Made by a program: the position numbers and the translations under genes. The notes below the pieces were generated by a model, which had not been told where the DNA came from, ran no database searches, and saw nothing but the letters and a program-made list of their open reading frames with translations. A stretch of DNA of 64,000 nt from Apostichopus japonicus (Eukaryota; Echinodermata; Holothuroidea; Aspidochirotida; Stichopodidae): assembly GCF_037975245.1 (NCBI RefSeq), contig NC_092577.1:36446898-36510897 (forward strand), written 5' to 3'. This document shows, piece after piece, positions 1 through 11,108 of the stretch. Each line of letters opens with the position of its first letter. The first letter of the stretch is position 1.

Positions 1-1639
1 CCCCTTTTATATTAGTTATTCTTGGACTGTTTGGTATCCTATCATCTTAAAAAAAAAACTTTATATGAGTTATTCTTCTTGTTGAGGTATTATATGACTG
101 CTCTCTATAAATTTTATATGTATACTGGAAAGAAATAAAAAGAAGGAACAACATATTACAGTACAACTTGGAAACACTTGAACAATGACTCAGTTGTTTC
201 CTTCTTTAAATCTGAGGATTCACACGAGGTTGAGTTGGATATTATGAATGTGCCTGTGAGCGTAAGAAAATTTCGCATTCCGTTTAAGGGGATATTATAG
301 CGCAAAGCTTCCCAAAGCGTTTGAAGGATACTTAGAAACTATTGTCAGACACATTTCACGTAATACACTAACTTGAAAGTGAAGAATTGCACACAATTTT
401 CCGTAGGCTGTGTGCTTTATAAGAGTTCCGACTTAACAGATTACGCCACTGGAACTATTATTTTTGCAACTGCATGTGTTCACATTTCATCATATACCTT
501 GTCTATTTTATACATTGTAGAAAATGGTGGGGGTTCTTTTAAAATAAAAAAGGACCAATATATCATCCTTTCAGCAGCCGGCTCTCCTTGCCCTCCCTAC
601 CTCAACATCTCTCTATCCGACACCCTCCATTTCACCCAAGAAAAACATACTAAAACACTTACATCCGCCCATAACCCATACAAATTCCTTGTCTATTTTA
701 TACATTGCAACAAAATGTGGGCGTTCTTTTTAAAATTAATAAGACCAATATAATACCCTTTCAACAGCCGGCTCTCCTTGCCCTATATACCACCTCCCCT
801 CGTCATATCCGACTCCATTCATGCCACTACTGCACTAGAAAGTGACGAATACAAGTCTGTGACAGGAAGAAACTTCAAAATTTAGTTCTAGCAAAGTGAC
901 GAATGTGTGATGAATGTGTGACGAATGTCTAAAATTAACTGAAAATGACATGACATAACGACGAATATGTTTACACTAAAATTACTACTTTGTAAGAAAT
1001 TTTTCGATTAGCAACAAACATGACAACTCAAAGTTCTATTTGTTATATTTAAAATATTGACAACCTTCGGTACAAAAAAACCTTTTTTAATTACGCTATA
1101 CTAAAGTCAAAATGTGAAAATCTTTAGAGCGCGTTTTCTCAAAACTCACATTTTGAACATTCGTCACTACGCCAGAACGGGGACGATATGTTCCAAACGA
1201 TCGGTTATGAAATAATGAAGAACAAACCTATGCTGAACTCATGGTACAGCTATGCTACTTTTTTATTATTATTATAATTGTCATCTGTAATGAGGGTAGT
1301 CCTTCTCAGTGCAGCCAGAGGAGTCCTTTGGTGATTCAATGTCCGCGGTATACTAAAATTCATAGCAACAGTTTGCCAAGTTTCGTGGAACTATATTGCC
1401 ATGGGCCGTAGATACGGCTATAAGGTCGACCTCTATTAATTATGTTCGCGATTGGAGCCTAGTCTGTTTGAGTGTAGCATACGTATTTTTAAAGCCCTAT
1501 TAGCTTACACACTAAATCTCAAAACTAATGTGGTCTGTAAGTCTAGATAGAAGTTCGAACTAGCTACGCTGCCCATCACTGGATAGCTGACAAGTTGTAG
1601 TAGGAACATACGCATTTGTTGCTATGAGAGCCCGACGTT
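1..1639. other. Intergenic DNA without recognised gene
   Basis: AT-rich sequence before the segmental duplication. Open frames are short, have no family resemblance and lack splice context. The only structure I see is the direct repeat at 497-784 and some short GTGACGAATG-like iterations around 890-940. Confidence 0.5.
497..784. repeat. 98-bp direct repeat, period 190 bp
   Basis: The stretch 497-594 recurs at 687-784 with few changes. Both copies begin CCTTGTCTATTTTATACATTG and end near GCAGCCGGCTCTCCTTGCCC. Two partial units of a tandem or locally duplicated repeat are visible. No family was recognised. Confidence 0.75.
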
Positions 1640-3210
1640 TACGTCATTTGTAAACAGACCTCCTTACTCAGTAGTAAACAATTTTCGTACGCTGCTCGTG
1701 GCAGGCCTAAATGGGTCTAAAATTGTCTCAATTTATCCAATTTGTGCACCACAAGTACTTCCATTCCTGATTTTAAGCATGCTAGCCAGAAGAAAAAAAA
1801 CAGATCTTGATTGATAACATATAAAAAAAAGGGTTATCCTGCTGCTTTTGGCACTTTTTACTAAGAACAACTCTCTGATGGATTGATATAGACTCCAACT
1901 GGAGTATACCATCTTAAATATATATGTCCTTTAAGGGGCAACAAACTTGGCTCTCTTACAGAAGTCGGTTAGGTTGGAAAGCATTCACTTAGATGCCGTC
2001 ATTTACATGTGAAGGCATGGAAGGCGAGGGTTTCGATTAATTACAGTCACAATTCCTGGAAGAGAAGTAAAATCTGTTTCCACTTGAATGACCAGTCCGT
2101 TCTGAACGTGCATCATTGTTCACAGGTTCAGTAAATGACATAACCAGGACATTACTGCATCATAGCCAATGTAAGAATTAAACGACAAGCAAAATTATTC
2201 ATTATCAGTAGGAGTAAAGAGAAAAATGTGTAACAGCGAAGTATTTAAGTATAAGGTATTCTGAAAACAATGTTCATGACTTGCACGGTTTGAAATATCA
2301 ATTTGTTCTTGAATAAACGAAAAATGAAGACGAATATTGTTAATATAAGCTTCCAATTGTATTTCATAAATTGTGTATTCCATTTTATACTGAATCGTAC
2401 TAACATGATAAACTTTGAGTTATATCATTTATTCCATAGTTAGGAGATATTAACGTTATTCTAAATGATTCCTTGTGTAATTTTGTTCCTGTCGAATATG
2501 TACCAAGAGCAAACGAAGCGTTAATAATATTGCTGCTTTACACCTGAAGGTCGTTGACCAAAAAAAAGAAACAAAGGTCACAAAGTATACTTTTACATGA
2601 TTTGAAATTAAACTTAGCATTGCAATTGACAAGAATATAATGAATACAAAGCAGCTTCAGATTTGAAATATTGCTTGTTTATACCTAAAGGTCTTTAACC
2701 AGAATAAAGAACTTACATCACAAAATCGTGGGAACTTAGTCATTTCTGAATTGCCAGGGTCTTGTGCAAATATACAGCTCAGTTTATGATCACATTTTTA
2801 AGCAATTCAATGATCATGGTATTTGCCACTGTTGTAAAGTTTGAGCCCTCGATGAGAGCCGTTGGCATTGTTTGTTAGGCCGGATTAAACAGACGGTGAA
2901 ATGGGCATCCCTGGGCATGATCTACGAAGGGACACGGAACCTTTGTTCGGACTGTACACACTAACCTTAGTAATGTAAGCATATGGAAGCTGTCAAAAGT
3001 GAAAGATGACGTAAGCCGTCATGGTAGGGATCGGTTTGTATATGTTAATAATGCAAAGCAAATTGCAGGTTTATTTAGGTCTTTAGTGTGTTACAACTTA
3101 CCAATGTTATAAAAGGAATGCAATGCATCCAAAAATATCGTACTTGCAATAATACTGACTCAGACATTTTGTGTAGTGTACAGTGGATACAAAAAAATAC
3201 TGAATGCATT

Positions 3211-5589
3211 CAGGGTTCTGCCGCTGCCGGTCGGCGCCGGTCGGGCCCGACCAGCACGCTGAATTACCGACCGCCACAATCTGCCTGAGTGACTTTTCCG
3301 ACCGGCACTTATTTTCGATAGGAACTCCAAAAAACAGCTCCATAGCCGGAGGGTCGAACGTACAGATACAATCTCTTTGAGACTAGGGGAAATCCAGTTC
3401 ATAACTGTTCAAAATATCCAACACATCACAGTGTCATACTTAGTAAAAATTACCAGAGTTCCGCATTCCAGACCAATGACTCTTTTCCGTTTCCAACTCC
3501 CGATCGTACTTTTGATAGTTTCATTTATATATATTTTTATCGCGCGAGACACAGGCACTATCCAGCTAGCTAGTACACATACGGCCGTTAACCTACGTAG
3601 CGGGTGAATTTACATCATATTGCATTGGGCACGAGTGACAAGGGCTGGAAAACCTTGCAAACCGTCCGAACCAGGTTCGCGGGAAATCCGCGATGCTCGC
3701 GGGAAATCCAGCACGGCTGGCGAAAAAAATGGACAAAACAAAGCAAAAATAGAAAAAAAAACGGGACGAAAAACTAAAAAACAAAACACAAAGGACAAAT
3801 AAGTACATCTATAAAAAAAACCAAAAGTAAAATTTCACAAGAAAAGTTTCAGAAACAAAAGGAAAATGTTCAGAGAGCGTGCTCGCAATGTTAGTCACAA
3901 TACCAACGAGTAATGATGTGTCCCACCAACCCACTTACAATGGCTATTTCGCAAGCTTCAGGGTATACGTGTCACACGGACACCCACGGCCCAGCGCGGG
4001 AAGGTTGCTGTAAATCAGCCTCGCGGGGCATGTTTTGAACAATATTGCCATTCCACTTTCTTTTATATTTGTATTGTATGTTGGTTAGTAAACGTTTCTT
4101 TCGTATGAATTTGACTTCAGTGTTCCCACTAAGGTGCGGGATTCCCTTCAACTGACTCAGTAATCCCGCAAAGAAAACATTTGTCTGCTGGAAATCCCCG
4201 CATCGTTTTTTGCATTCGCGATGAGTTTATACTCAATGTACAACTTATTCACTTGACCGTATAGAGCAAAAAAACTGAAAATCAATTGTGTACCAATTGT
4301 GTACGGAAAGGTGGTAGGCTACACCTTTCAAATTTTACGAAAGATCGAGCAAAGCACTTTCGAAAAATTCACGCCAAACTTGCATATCGTACTAAATGCA
4401 ACTAATGTCATGTAAACAAGGCTCTAGTGCATCCATTTATGAATAAACCAGAAGACCACATCTGGTGTTAAGCGGGGGGGGGGGGGGGAAGAAAGTATTT
4501 TCTAGCATTTCCAAAAATACCGATAAAATAATATCCTACCATAGTTAAGTGTATAGCAAATAGCCTAACCACCTCGGCGGTTATAACGGACCTCACGTAA
4601 CTACAAAATCACAACTTATTGTATTTTGCGGAGTTTACGTTTTCTACAAGAACATGGAAACAATATTTAGCATTGAGTTAATCATGCCAAGTGGCCTAGA
4701 ACATGTGATTACAAGGGTAACTTTCATAAAGATGGCCATAGCAAGGGGCCTTGATATCGTGCTATGCGTGTATGGTATGGACTGTGCCTCGTGTTTCATA
4801 GGGTGTGCATGCGGAGGAGTCAGTTGGCTTGAGGTGTGTTTTACTTACCTACAGTAAATGTAACGGGGATATTTTACCTACTTTTCTTGAACGTCTAAGA
4901 TACCATTTCTCATAACTTTACCGATCCTTTACTGACTGACCTAATTAATTCTAGAGTGGAACGAAAATAGTTTACTCCATGAAAAGTTCCCTGGCAACGT
5001 GCCAAAAAATGTTAACAAACAGGTGTTAGACAGGGGATGAGCTCACAGTTGTTTGGCAAGGTACCTGGGAAAATTCGCAGCACATGTACCGTGGTAGTTG
5101 GGTAGGGTTAAACACTGCAGTAATAAACGCTGTTCGAAGGTTCACTGCATGATATCGCGCAGTTGATCGGAGTTATTCACTGGTTTACTCTTTCAATGGA
5201 CCGATTTCATAGGCCCGATATTGATTAAATGAGAGAGAATACATAATTCATTATGATTCGTCTTTATTTGGGAGTGGACTCTCACTCACTGTCCATCTAA
5301 AATTATCATCTCAGCCTGAATGATTTATTTAATAGGCACCACCGGCTGGTCTGTACTCTGGTGCTCCAGATATTTGTCCTAACTTTTTTCACTAATTATG
5401 AAAAATTCCAGACATGAGATCTTATTTCAAAGCTGTCTACACGTGGCTCAGAATACTCGGGAAGGGCCGTTTCCGGCCATCTGGGGGTTTCCAAAACCCA
5501 AAATTTTCTTGTACGCTCCGCGCCAACCGATGGTGGCGCTCCGCTTAGATAGTCCTGCCGGCACTCAATCCACCCTGGGCAGAACCCTG
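3211..5589. mobile_element. hAT-like DNA transposon insertion (non-autonomous)
   Basis: The ends are a perfect 12-bp inverted repeat, CAGGGTTCTGCC at 3211-3222 and its complement at 5578-5589. The flanks are TGCATT on both sides (3205-3210 and 5590-5595). The duplicate locus at 55998-56003 has a single TGCATT and no insert, so it is an empty site. The CAGGG terminus suggests hAT, although hAT targets are usually 8 bp and this one is 6 bp. There is no transposase-like reading frame in the 2379 bp. The interior holds a GC-rich left part (3221-3300), a poly-G run near 4475 and, at the right end, a copy of the dispersed hairpin core. Confidence 0.8.
5401..5553 (-). repeat. Dispersed hairpin-core repeat, copy A
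   Basis: Read on the minus strand it starts ACTATCTAAGCGGAGCGCCA and continues through GGTTGGCGCGGAGCG, AAGAAAATTTTGGG and GGCCGGAAACGGC to a CTCATGTCTG-like end. The same order of blocks occurs at 7760-7860, 8843-9000 and 18709-18865. The segment GCGCCA...TGGCGC can form a short hairpin. This copy forms the right end of the 3211-5589 insertion. Confidence 0.8.
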
Positions 5590-7149
5590 TGCATTATTCA
5601 GACATGTTTTCATATGTACTATACCTTTCATCTGAAAAAATATCACTGAAATACGTCACAAGTATCTTCAGAATATGTTGATACTTCAAGTAAGACCATC
5701 ATCCTAAACTGAATTATAACAAAAGTTAATAATTGAAAGATATTGTAAAATGTACCCTGAAACACTTTAATTTTACAAGTTAAGGAGGTTATAATGATGG
5801 TTATTTCCTGTAGATAACTGTAAGCTTGTTAAAAAACGCTAAGAATTCATTCCTTTACTAATGAAGTGTTGCACTTTTCCATGGAGATATGATAGACAGC
5901 CCTGTTTACATCCACAGCATGGTTCTTCACTTTACACCTCACGTAACAGAGCAAGATGTAAAGAGGTGATTGAATAGCTACAGGAACGTCTTGAACCATT
6001 GTGCTACTGTCTCGAAGACTTCTTTGTTGTACTTCTTGCTCTGAGGCTCTAGTTCAAGTGGGAACATATATATCTGATGCCAGCTGTTGCCTTATTAATA
6101 TTAACAAGTTCAACTTGATATGCACCTTCTTACCATAGTTAGGCATAAATATAATAATGGTCTATTCGAAAGTAAAATTTATTTTTATGACAAACGAATG
6201 CATTTTCTTCGCATTAACATTTCATGTGGATGGAATTGTTGTGTTATTATATTTTCACTGAAGCTTATTGATTCAAACCTAATATGGGGACACATTAGTA
6301 CCGATATTCGTCAAAGTTGATTGGGTCCTAGCGTATACTTTTGGTGCATCGCCATATTCTATTCTTTTCAGAACCTTCGAACTTCAAGAGTATTCGAACT
6401 TGATGAGTATCCTGTCCATCAAAGGTAATGACATCTTCCAGTAAAATGTTTGGCATATCTTATAAAACTTCAAAATGTAAGACCGTTGACCTGAGAACAA
6501 GGAAGCTTCGCACGACTTCTGTTCACCGTCATGTTATTAGATTCTAGTTAACAACGCTACAAAGGATCGTGATGAGTGTAATTAATAGTTTTATACATAA
6601 CGAAACATATTAACAAATGTTCTTCAAAATATGTGTAAATGCCAACAATACAGAATTCTTAGTACAATTGGCTAGAAGTAGTCTATGTGAACAGAAAGGC
6701 TTAACAAAAACTTACAGAAATAGTATAGCCAGTTTCCACAAATTAAAGACCAGCAAAATGCTGATGAAGACATATAATTAATAAATATAATGAATATGTT
6801 CGTTGCGCTCTGACTTTGTTTATTGTTCTTGAACTGGAAGTCTTTCAATTATGTTCACAACTATAACTCAATTTTGAGGCTATGCGATGGGCGGTCATTT
6901 TATATATTTTTCCCTCTCATATGAAACGTTCTAGATGGACGAAGAGATAAAAGATAGCTCTTCCGAAGATAGATCAGAATCTTTAGGTAACTTCTTTTAA
7001 AGCTCGACATTATAACCTTGTAGTTTATTTGTTTCGTGGTTATTTGTTTTGGGTGAGGAATAGGGATCATTCGAAGAGTTAGGTGTCTCATTAGTAAATG
7101 CAGTATTGTAGATGCCTATGTCGTGATTTTCCTTGACTTTTGTTTATTG
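5590..7149. other. Duplicated non-coding DNA
   Basis: This stretch matches 55998-57535 closely and has no gene that I can support. It is part of the segmental duplication, lying downstream of the GTPase gene on that gene's strand. Short open frames here are not conserved between the two copies. Confidence 0.6.
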
Positions 7150-7227
<78 letters not shown>

Positions 7228-7255
7228 TTATATACTTATATATACTTATATATAA
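7150..7255. repeat. (TA)n microsatellite with TATACTTA variants
   Basis: About 75 bp of uninterrupted TA dinucleotides are followed by TATACTTA repeats. It sits where the Penelope-like insertion of the second duplicate begins (57536). Confidence 0.95.
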
Positions 7256-7759
7256 CAGTGGCGGATCCAGGATTTCGCCGAAGGGGGGGCCCAGATGGGA
7301 AATGCCTAATCGTCGTCCTGGGGGAGGGGTCTAAGGGGAGTGGGTGCCCCCCTCCCCTTTGGGAAAATTTCACAAAATATGGAGGTCCTCGGTGCAATCT
7401 GGTGCTACTTTTCGTGAAAGTTTGGAGTAAAATTTATTTCCAATAAATCATGTATTCATGGTTTGCCGGGCATATATTTGCAATTTCGAGCAATGAGCTG
7501 GGATTTACGTCTTTGGGGAGTAGGTGGTGATGCAAACTACTTTTTACCAGGCAACTCCAGGCCATTTCATCTTGGATGCCCCCTTCCAGATGGAGACTAT
7601 TGATGCAGTCAGAGTGCCCCTCTCACCTTCACTTTATCAGAATGATGGTGTACTCTTTTTGCAAATTTATTTACAAAAAATTACACGCACAGTGGCGTAG
7701 CTAGGATTTTTTGAGTGGGGGGGGCATGGGGCTGTTCTTTCTTGTGGGGGGCAGAGTTT

Positions 7760-7860
7760 ACTATCTAAGCGGAGCGCCACCTTGGTTGGCGCGGAGCGTA
7801 CAGAGAAAATTAGAGATTTCAGCACCCCCCAGATCGCAGGAGATGGCACCTGTGAGGCAA
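7760..7860 (+). repeat. Dispersed hairpin-core repeat, copy B (short)
   Basis: It contains TATCTAAGCGGAGCGCCACC and GGTTGGCGCGGAGCGTACAG, then a diverged CCCCCCAGAT block. It lies just inside the MITE left end at 7690. Confidence 0.75.
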
Positions 7861-8265
7861 AATAGCAACCAAAAAGATGTGCAACTTTGGTGACAGAAAT
7901 GCAAAAAAAGTCTTTTTCTCTTTCATGCTGACTGGCCTTGCCAACTCAGCCAGACTTTTAACTTGAGGGAAGTTGGCATCATTTGTCGTTTGAAGCTGTC
8001 GAGGCCTTTCTCCCAACTCAAACCCCTGTGGGCTACCGGTAAATTTGCAGGATATGCCTACATGTGGACTTAAATAGCATTAGAGGAAGGGGGTGGAAGA
8101 CTAACACGCATCGATGTTTCACAATGGTCCACATTGATGGCTCGGTGCTTATTAGGCCATTTATTGGGTTTCTTGAGGCAGCTGTCATCAGAATCTGGCT
8201 TTTTGTGCCAATCGATGACCGATAACATGTATTGGTATGTAAATTTCTTCTTCATATATCTAGCA

Positions 8266-8497
8266 ACACTCTAAAAACAAATGAGTGGATTTCGTTCCAT
8301 TGGAGTGATCACTCGGCGCACTTCAAATTAAGAGTAAAATTTAACTCTATTGGAGTTAACCCTCACTCCTAATATGAGTGAATATAACTCTATTAGGAGT
8401 TAAGATTTACTCCAATGGAGTGGAAATTCACTCTTATACCGGAATGTGCTCAGTGATTACTCCCATGGAGTGAAATTCACCTATGTTTTTATCAGTA
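8266..8497. mobile_element. Possible CACTC-ended MITE
   Basis: The left edge CACTCTAAAAACA equals the terminus of the CACTA element at 48104 over 12 bases. The interior is full of alternating ACTCC and GGAGT blocks, some palindromic (ACTCCAATGGAGT). The right edge TGTTTTTATCAGTA is only a poor complement of the left edge, and no clean target duplication is seen. Confidence 0.35.
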
Positions 8498-8842
8498 CAG
8501 TACAGTGCATATCATCATAGACGTACGTACGTACGTACTAGGTACGTTCGTATATCAGACGCACTCGATACCCACGATACGATACGGTCCTGGAGAAACT
8601 ATTTCCACTCATCATTTTTTAAGGCGATACAGTAGTGAGTATTGAACAGGCACAGCCGCATGTTTGCAGGAAATTCAGAATTCCCAATATTTTATATCTC
8701 TACCAGTAGTGAAAATCATGTTTCGACAGTTTCGTGGACATAAAAAGTTGTTTTGTGGAATATTCAATGACATATCAGGGGCGGATGCAGGATTTGTGAC
8801 AGGGGGGGGGGGTCTGACTGGTCCAGCCGCGCCTGAACGTAA

Positions 8843-9000
8843 GACTATCTAAGCGGAGCGCCATCATCGGTTGGCGCGGAGTGTACAAGAAAATTTTTGG
8901 CTTTACAAACCCCCCAGATGGCCGGAAACGGCACTTCCCGAGTATTCTAAGCAGCATGTACCTAGCCTGAAAATACTGATCTCATGTCTGCAATTTCAGG
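8843..9000 (+). repeat. Dispersed hairpin-core repeat, copy C
   Basis: It carries all blocks of the family: CTATCTAAGCGGAGCGCCAT, GGTTGGCGCGGAG, AAGAAAATTTTTGG, CCCCCCAGATGGCCGGAAAC and CTGATCTCATGTCTGCAATT. It lies between the 8776 left end and the 9021 right end of the MITE cluster. Confidence 0.8.
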
Positions 9001-9139
9001 CCCCCCGTAGCTACGCCACTGATCACGCATGGGGCACTTTCCCTCGAACGCGGTAAAAAAAAAAAAAAAAAAAAAAAATCAGGATTTTCAAAAAGGGGGG
9101 CCCGGGCCCCCCGGGCCCCCCCCCCTGGATCCGCCCCTG

Positions 9140-11108
9140 TATAAATATATATATACAAATACAAATACACATGTATATGTATATGTAAGAATTACCTCAA
9201 TGCAAAACCTACACTACACTACATACGTTGGTTTGCGATAATATTCAATGATCAGGTTAGTATAAGCTTCAGGCTACTTTAGTTTCTCTTAACGCTTTGG
9301 TTAATTGTCTAGAATGATGCCATTGTGTTCATTCAATAATTTAAAGTCTGTGTTATTTTCAAAATGTTAGCCTGTTTCCTATTTTAATTAGCTCTTAACC
9401 CAAGTATGCTAATAGATACTCTTCATTTGTTTGCGTGTGGTTGAAAGGGAGCTTTTGTCTAATTCTTCCCCGGCTAAATGTTAAAACAAAAATGACGATT
9501 ACATGTGACCGACATGGCCTCAGCCCCAATCCACCACACCACCGGGACCCCCACTGTGAGCGTCACTGAACTGAATTCGTTCAAACTTATATATATAATT
9601 CATCCTTCAATCGTTTTTTCCTGTTGTTTCCTTGTAGCAACTTTTCAGTGTCGTATGTAGAAGATCAACACGAAACATATTTTAGGTACTGTATTGTGTA
9701 CTGCGCAAAAATAACACCAAACAAAAATTTCTCCTCCATATATGAACAGCCAAGCTTTATTTAAGTATAGCAATATGGAAAAAAAAAGGTGTTTAAGTCA
9801 AGACTAAGCACCACCTTAGTGATAAAAAAAGTTTTTAGTTTAATATAGATAAATATTTCGATCAAGGGTGATAGGCAATTAATTTCTTAAGGTTGAATAA
9901 ATGTTAATTGACTGTGGTTACTATGGTTTCTAATTACATTTTAAAATACTATATTGTAAAGGATAAACTGTCAAGATTTGCTTACGTGACATAATTTACA
10001 TATTGAAATGTGAATTCAATCATAAATTATATCACTGTTATAACATTACATTCAACTTCAAATAGCTCTTCAGAATGCTGTCAGCAAATTGTAGATTGTT
10101 GTCAGTTGAGAATATTCAAACAATAATACTTCCATGATTGCAAAACAACTTAAACTGTTTCTTAATTTTATGTGCATGATTAAGGTAAATCGTTTTCAAA
10201 TTTACAAATTAAAACTTAAATTAACTTAAATTATTTTCAAAATTACAATTTTCTTTTCTTAAAACTTTTCATAGTTACAAGTTTGGTTTCTTATATCGAT
10301 GTGTGTTAATTTGTAAATATTGTTTAATGAAACAAAGTTAACTTTTTTGTAACGAATATACATGCTTCTGAAAAAAATTTATACGTTAAATATTGTTTTC
10401 AATGATTTGTCTCTTAAAAGAAACATTAACAGTTAGTTTCAGTTATCAAAACGGTTTGGAAATATAAGCTATATCAGCTCATGGATTTTAAAGTGTCAAA
10501 AATGCTTAAAAACTTATAAAGTTGACTCCTGAAGTTTTACTTTCAGAAACAAAGTCTAAGAGGCAATTCCACGCGATTTCGAACAAGATCCATTGAAGTT
10601 GTGTTCATATGAGACGTTAAATGTATGCATTTACAATATATCATATTTTAGCGAAACAATTTTTCTTTTTAAATAGACACAATATAAATATTAGTTGGGA
10701 TGCGCCAATTACAGATTGTTGTTTTCATCAGATTGACACAAGGATCATAAACTTTCGATAATAATTTTGAAATTAAAGATGAAAGTATCATTATAACTTT
10801 GTACAAAATCGAAATTAACATTCAAGAGTTAAACTGGACAATGATTCAAGTCCACAGTGATGGTAAACTTATGTCACCAACTATCTCCTATTATATTTCT
10901 TTCCTCTGTTTTACACTTTTTCTCCCTCCAAATTTGCAATATAATTTAACTAGATCTTAAAACGGTTACTGTAAACGATACTTTACTGAATGATATATCA
11001 GATCTGTAGAATATGTGTACTGCGCGTGGTGTTATTTGCGATGACAACATCTGTTGTATCTTAAATATACGTGTACCGTCTTGTACTAAAACCTATGCTG
11101 CTGTCGAG
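9140..11108. other. Duplicated non-coding DNA downstream of GTPase gene 1
   Basis: This stretch aligns with about 58976-61571 at high identity, apart from an extra block of about 620 bp in the other copy (60054-60673). There is no supported gene. On the minus strand it follows the stop codon of the VLIG-like gene, so its first part may be that gene's 3' UTR. Confidence 0.6.

Larger units (their letters stand above)
7256..9139. mobile_element. Nested hAT-like MITE cluster
   Basis: The outer termini are CAGTGGCGGATCCAGG at 7256 and the complement of CAGGGGCGGATCCAGG ending at 9139. An inner pair is CAGTGGCGTAGCTAGG at 7690 with TAGCTACGCCACTG ending at 9021; its flanks TACACGCA and ATCACGCA look like a decayed 8-bp target duplication. 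A further left end, CAGGGGCGGATGCAGG, lies at 8776. There is no transposase, so I read this as non-autonomous elements inserted in one another. The outer target duplication cannot be judged because both flanks are TA-rich. Confidence 0.65.

Noticed and set aside
3088-3402. Overlapping open frames on both strands
   Set aside because: They span the junction between duplicated DNA and the GC-rich left end of the 3211-5589 insertion, and are absent from the sister copy.
7123-7446. Frames rich in IYIYIY, and MITE-derived frames with ADPGF-like starts
   Set aside because: They are translations of the TA microsatellite and of MITE termini, not genes.
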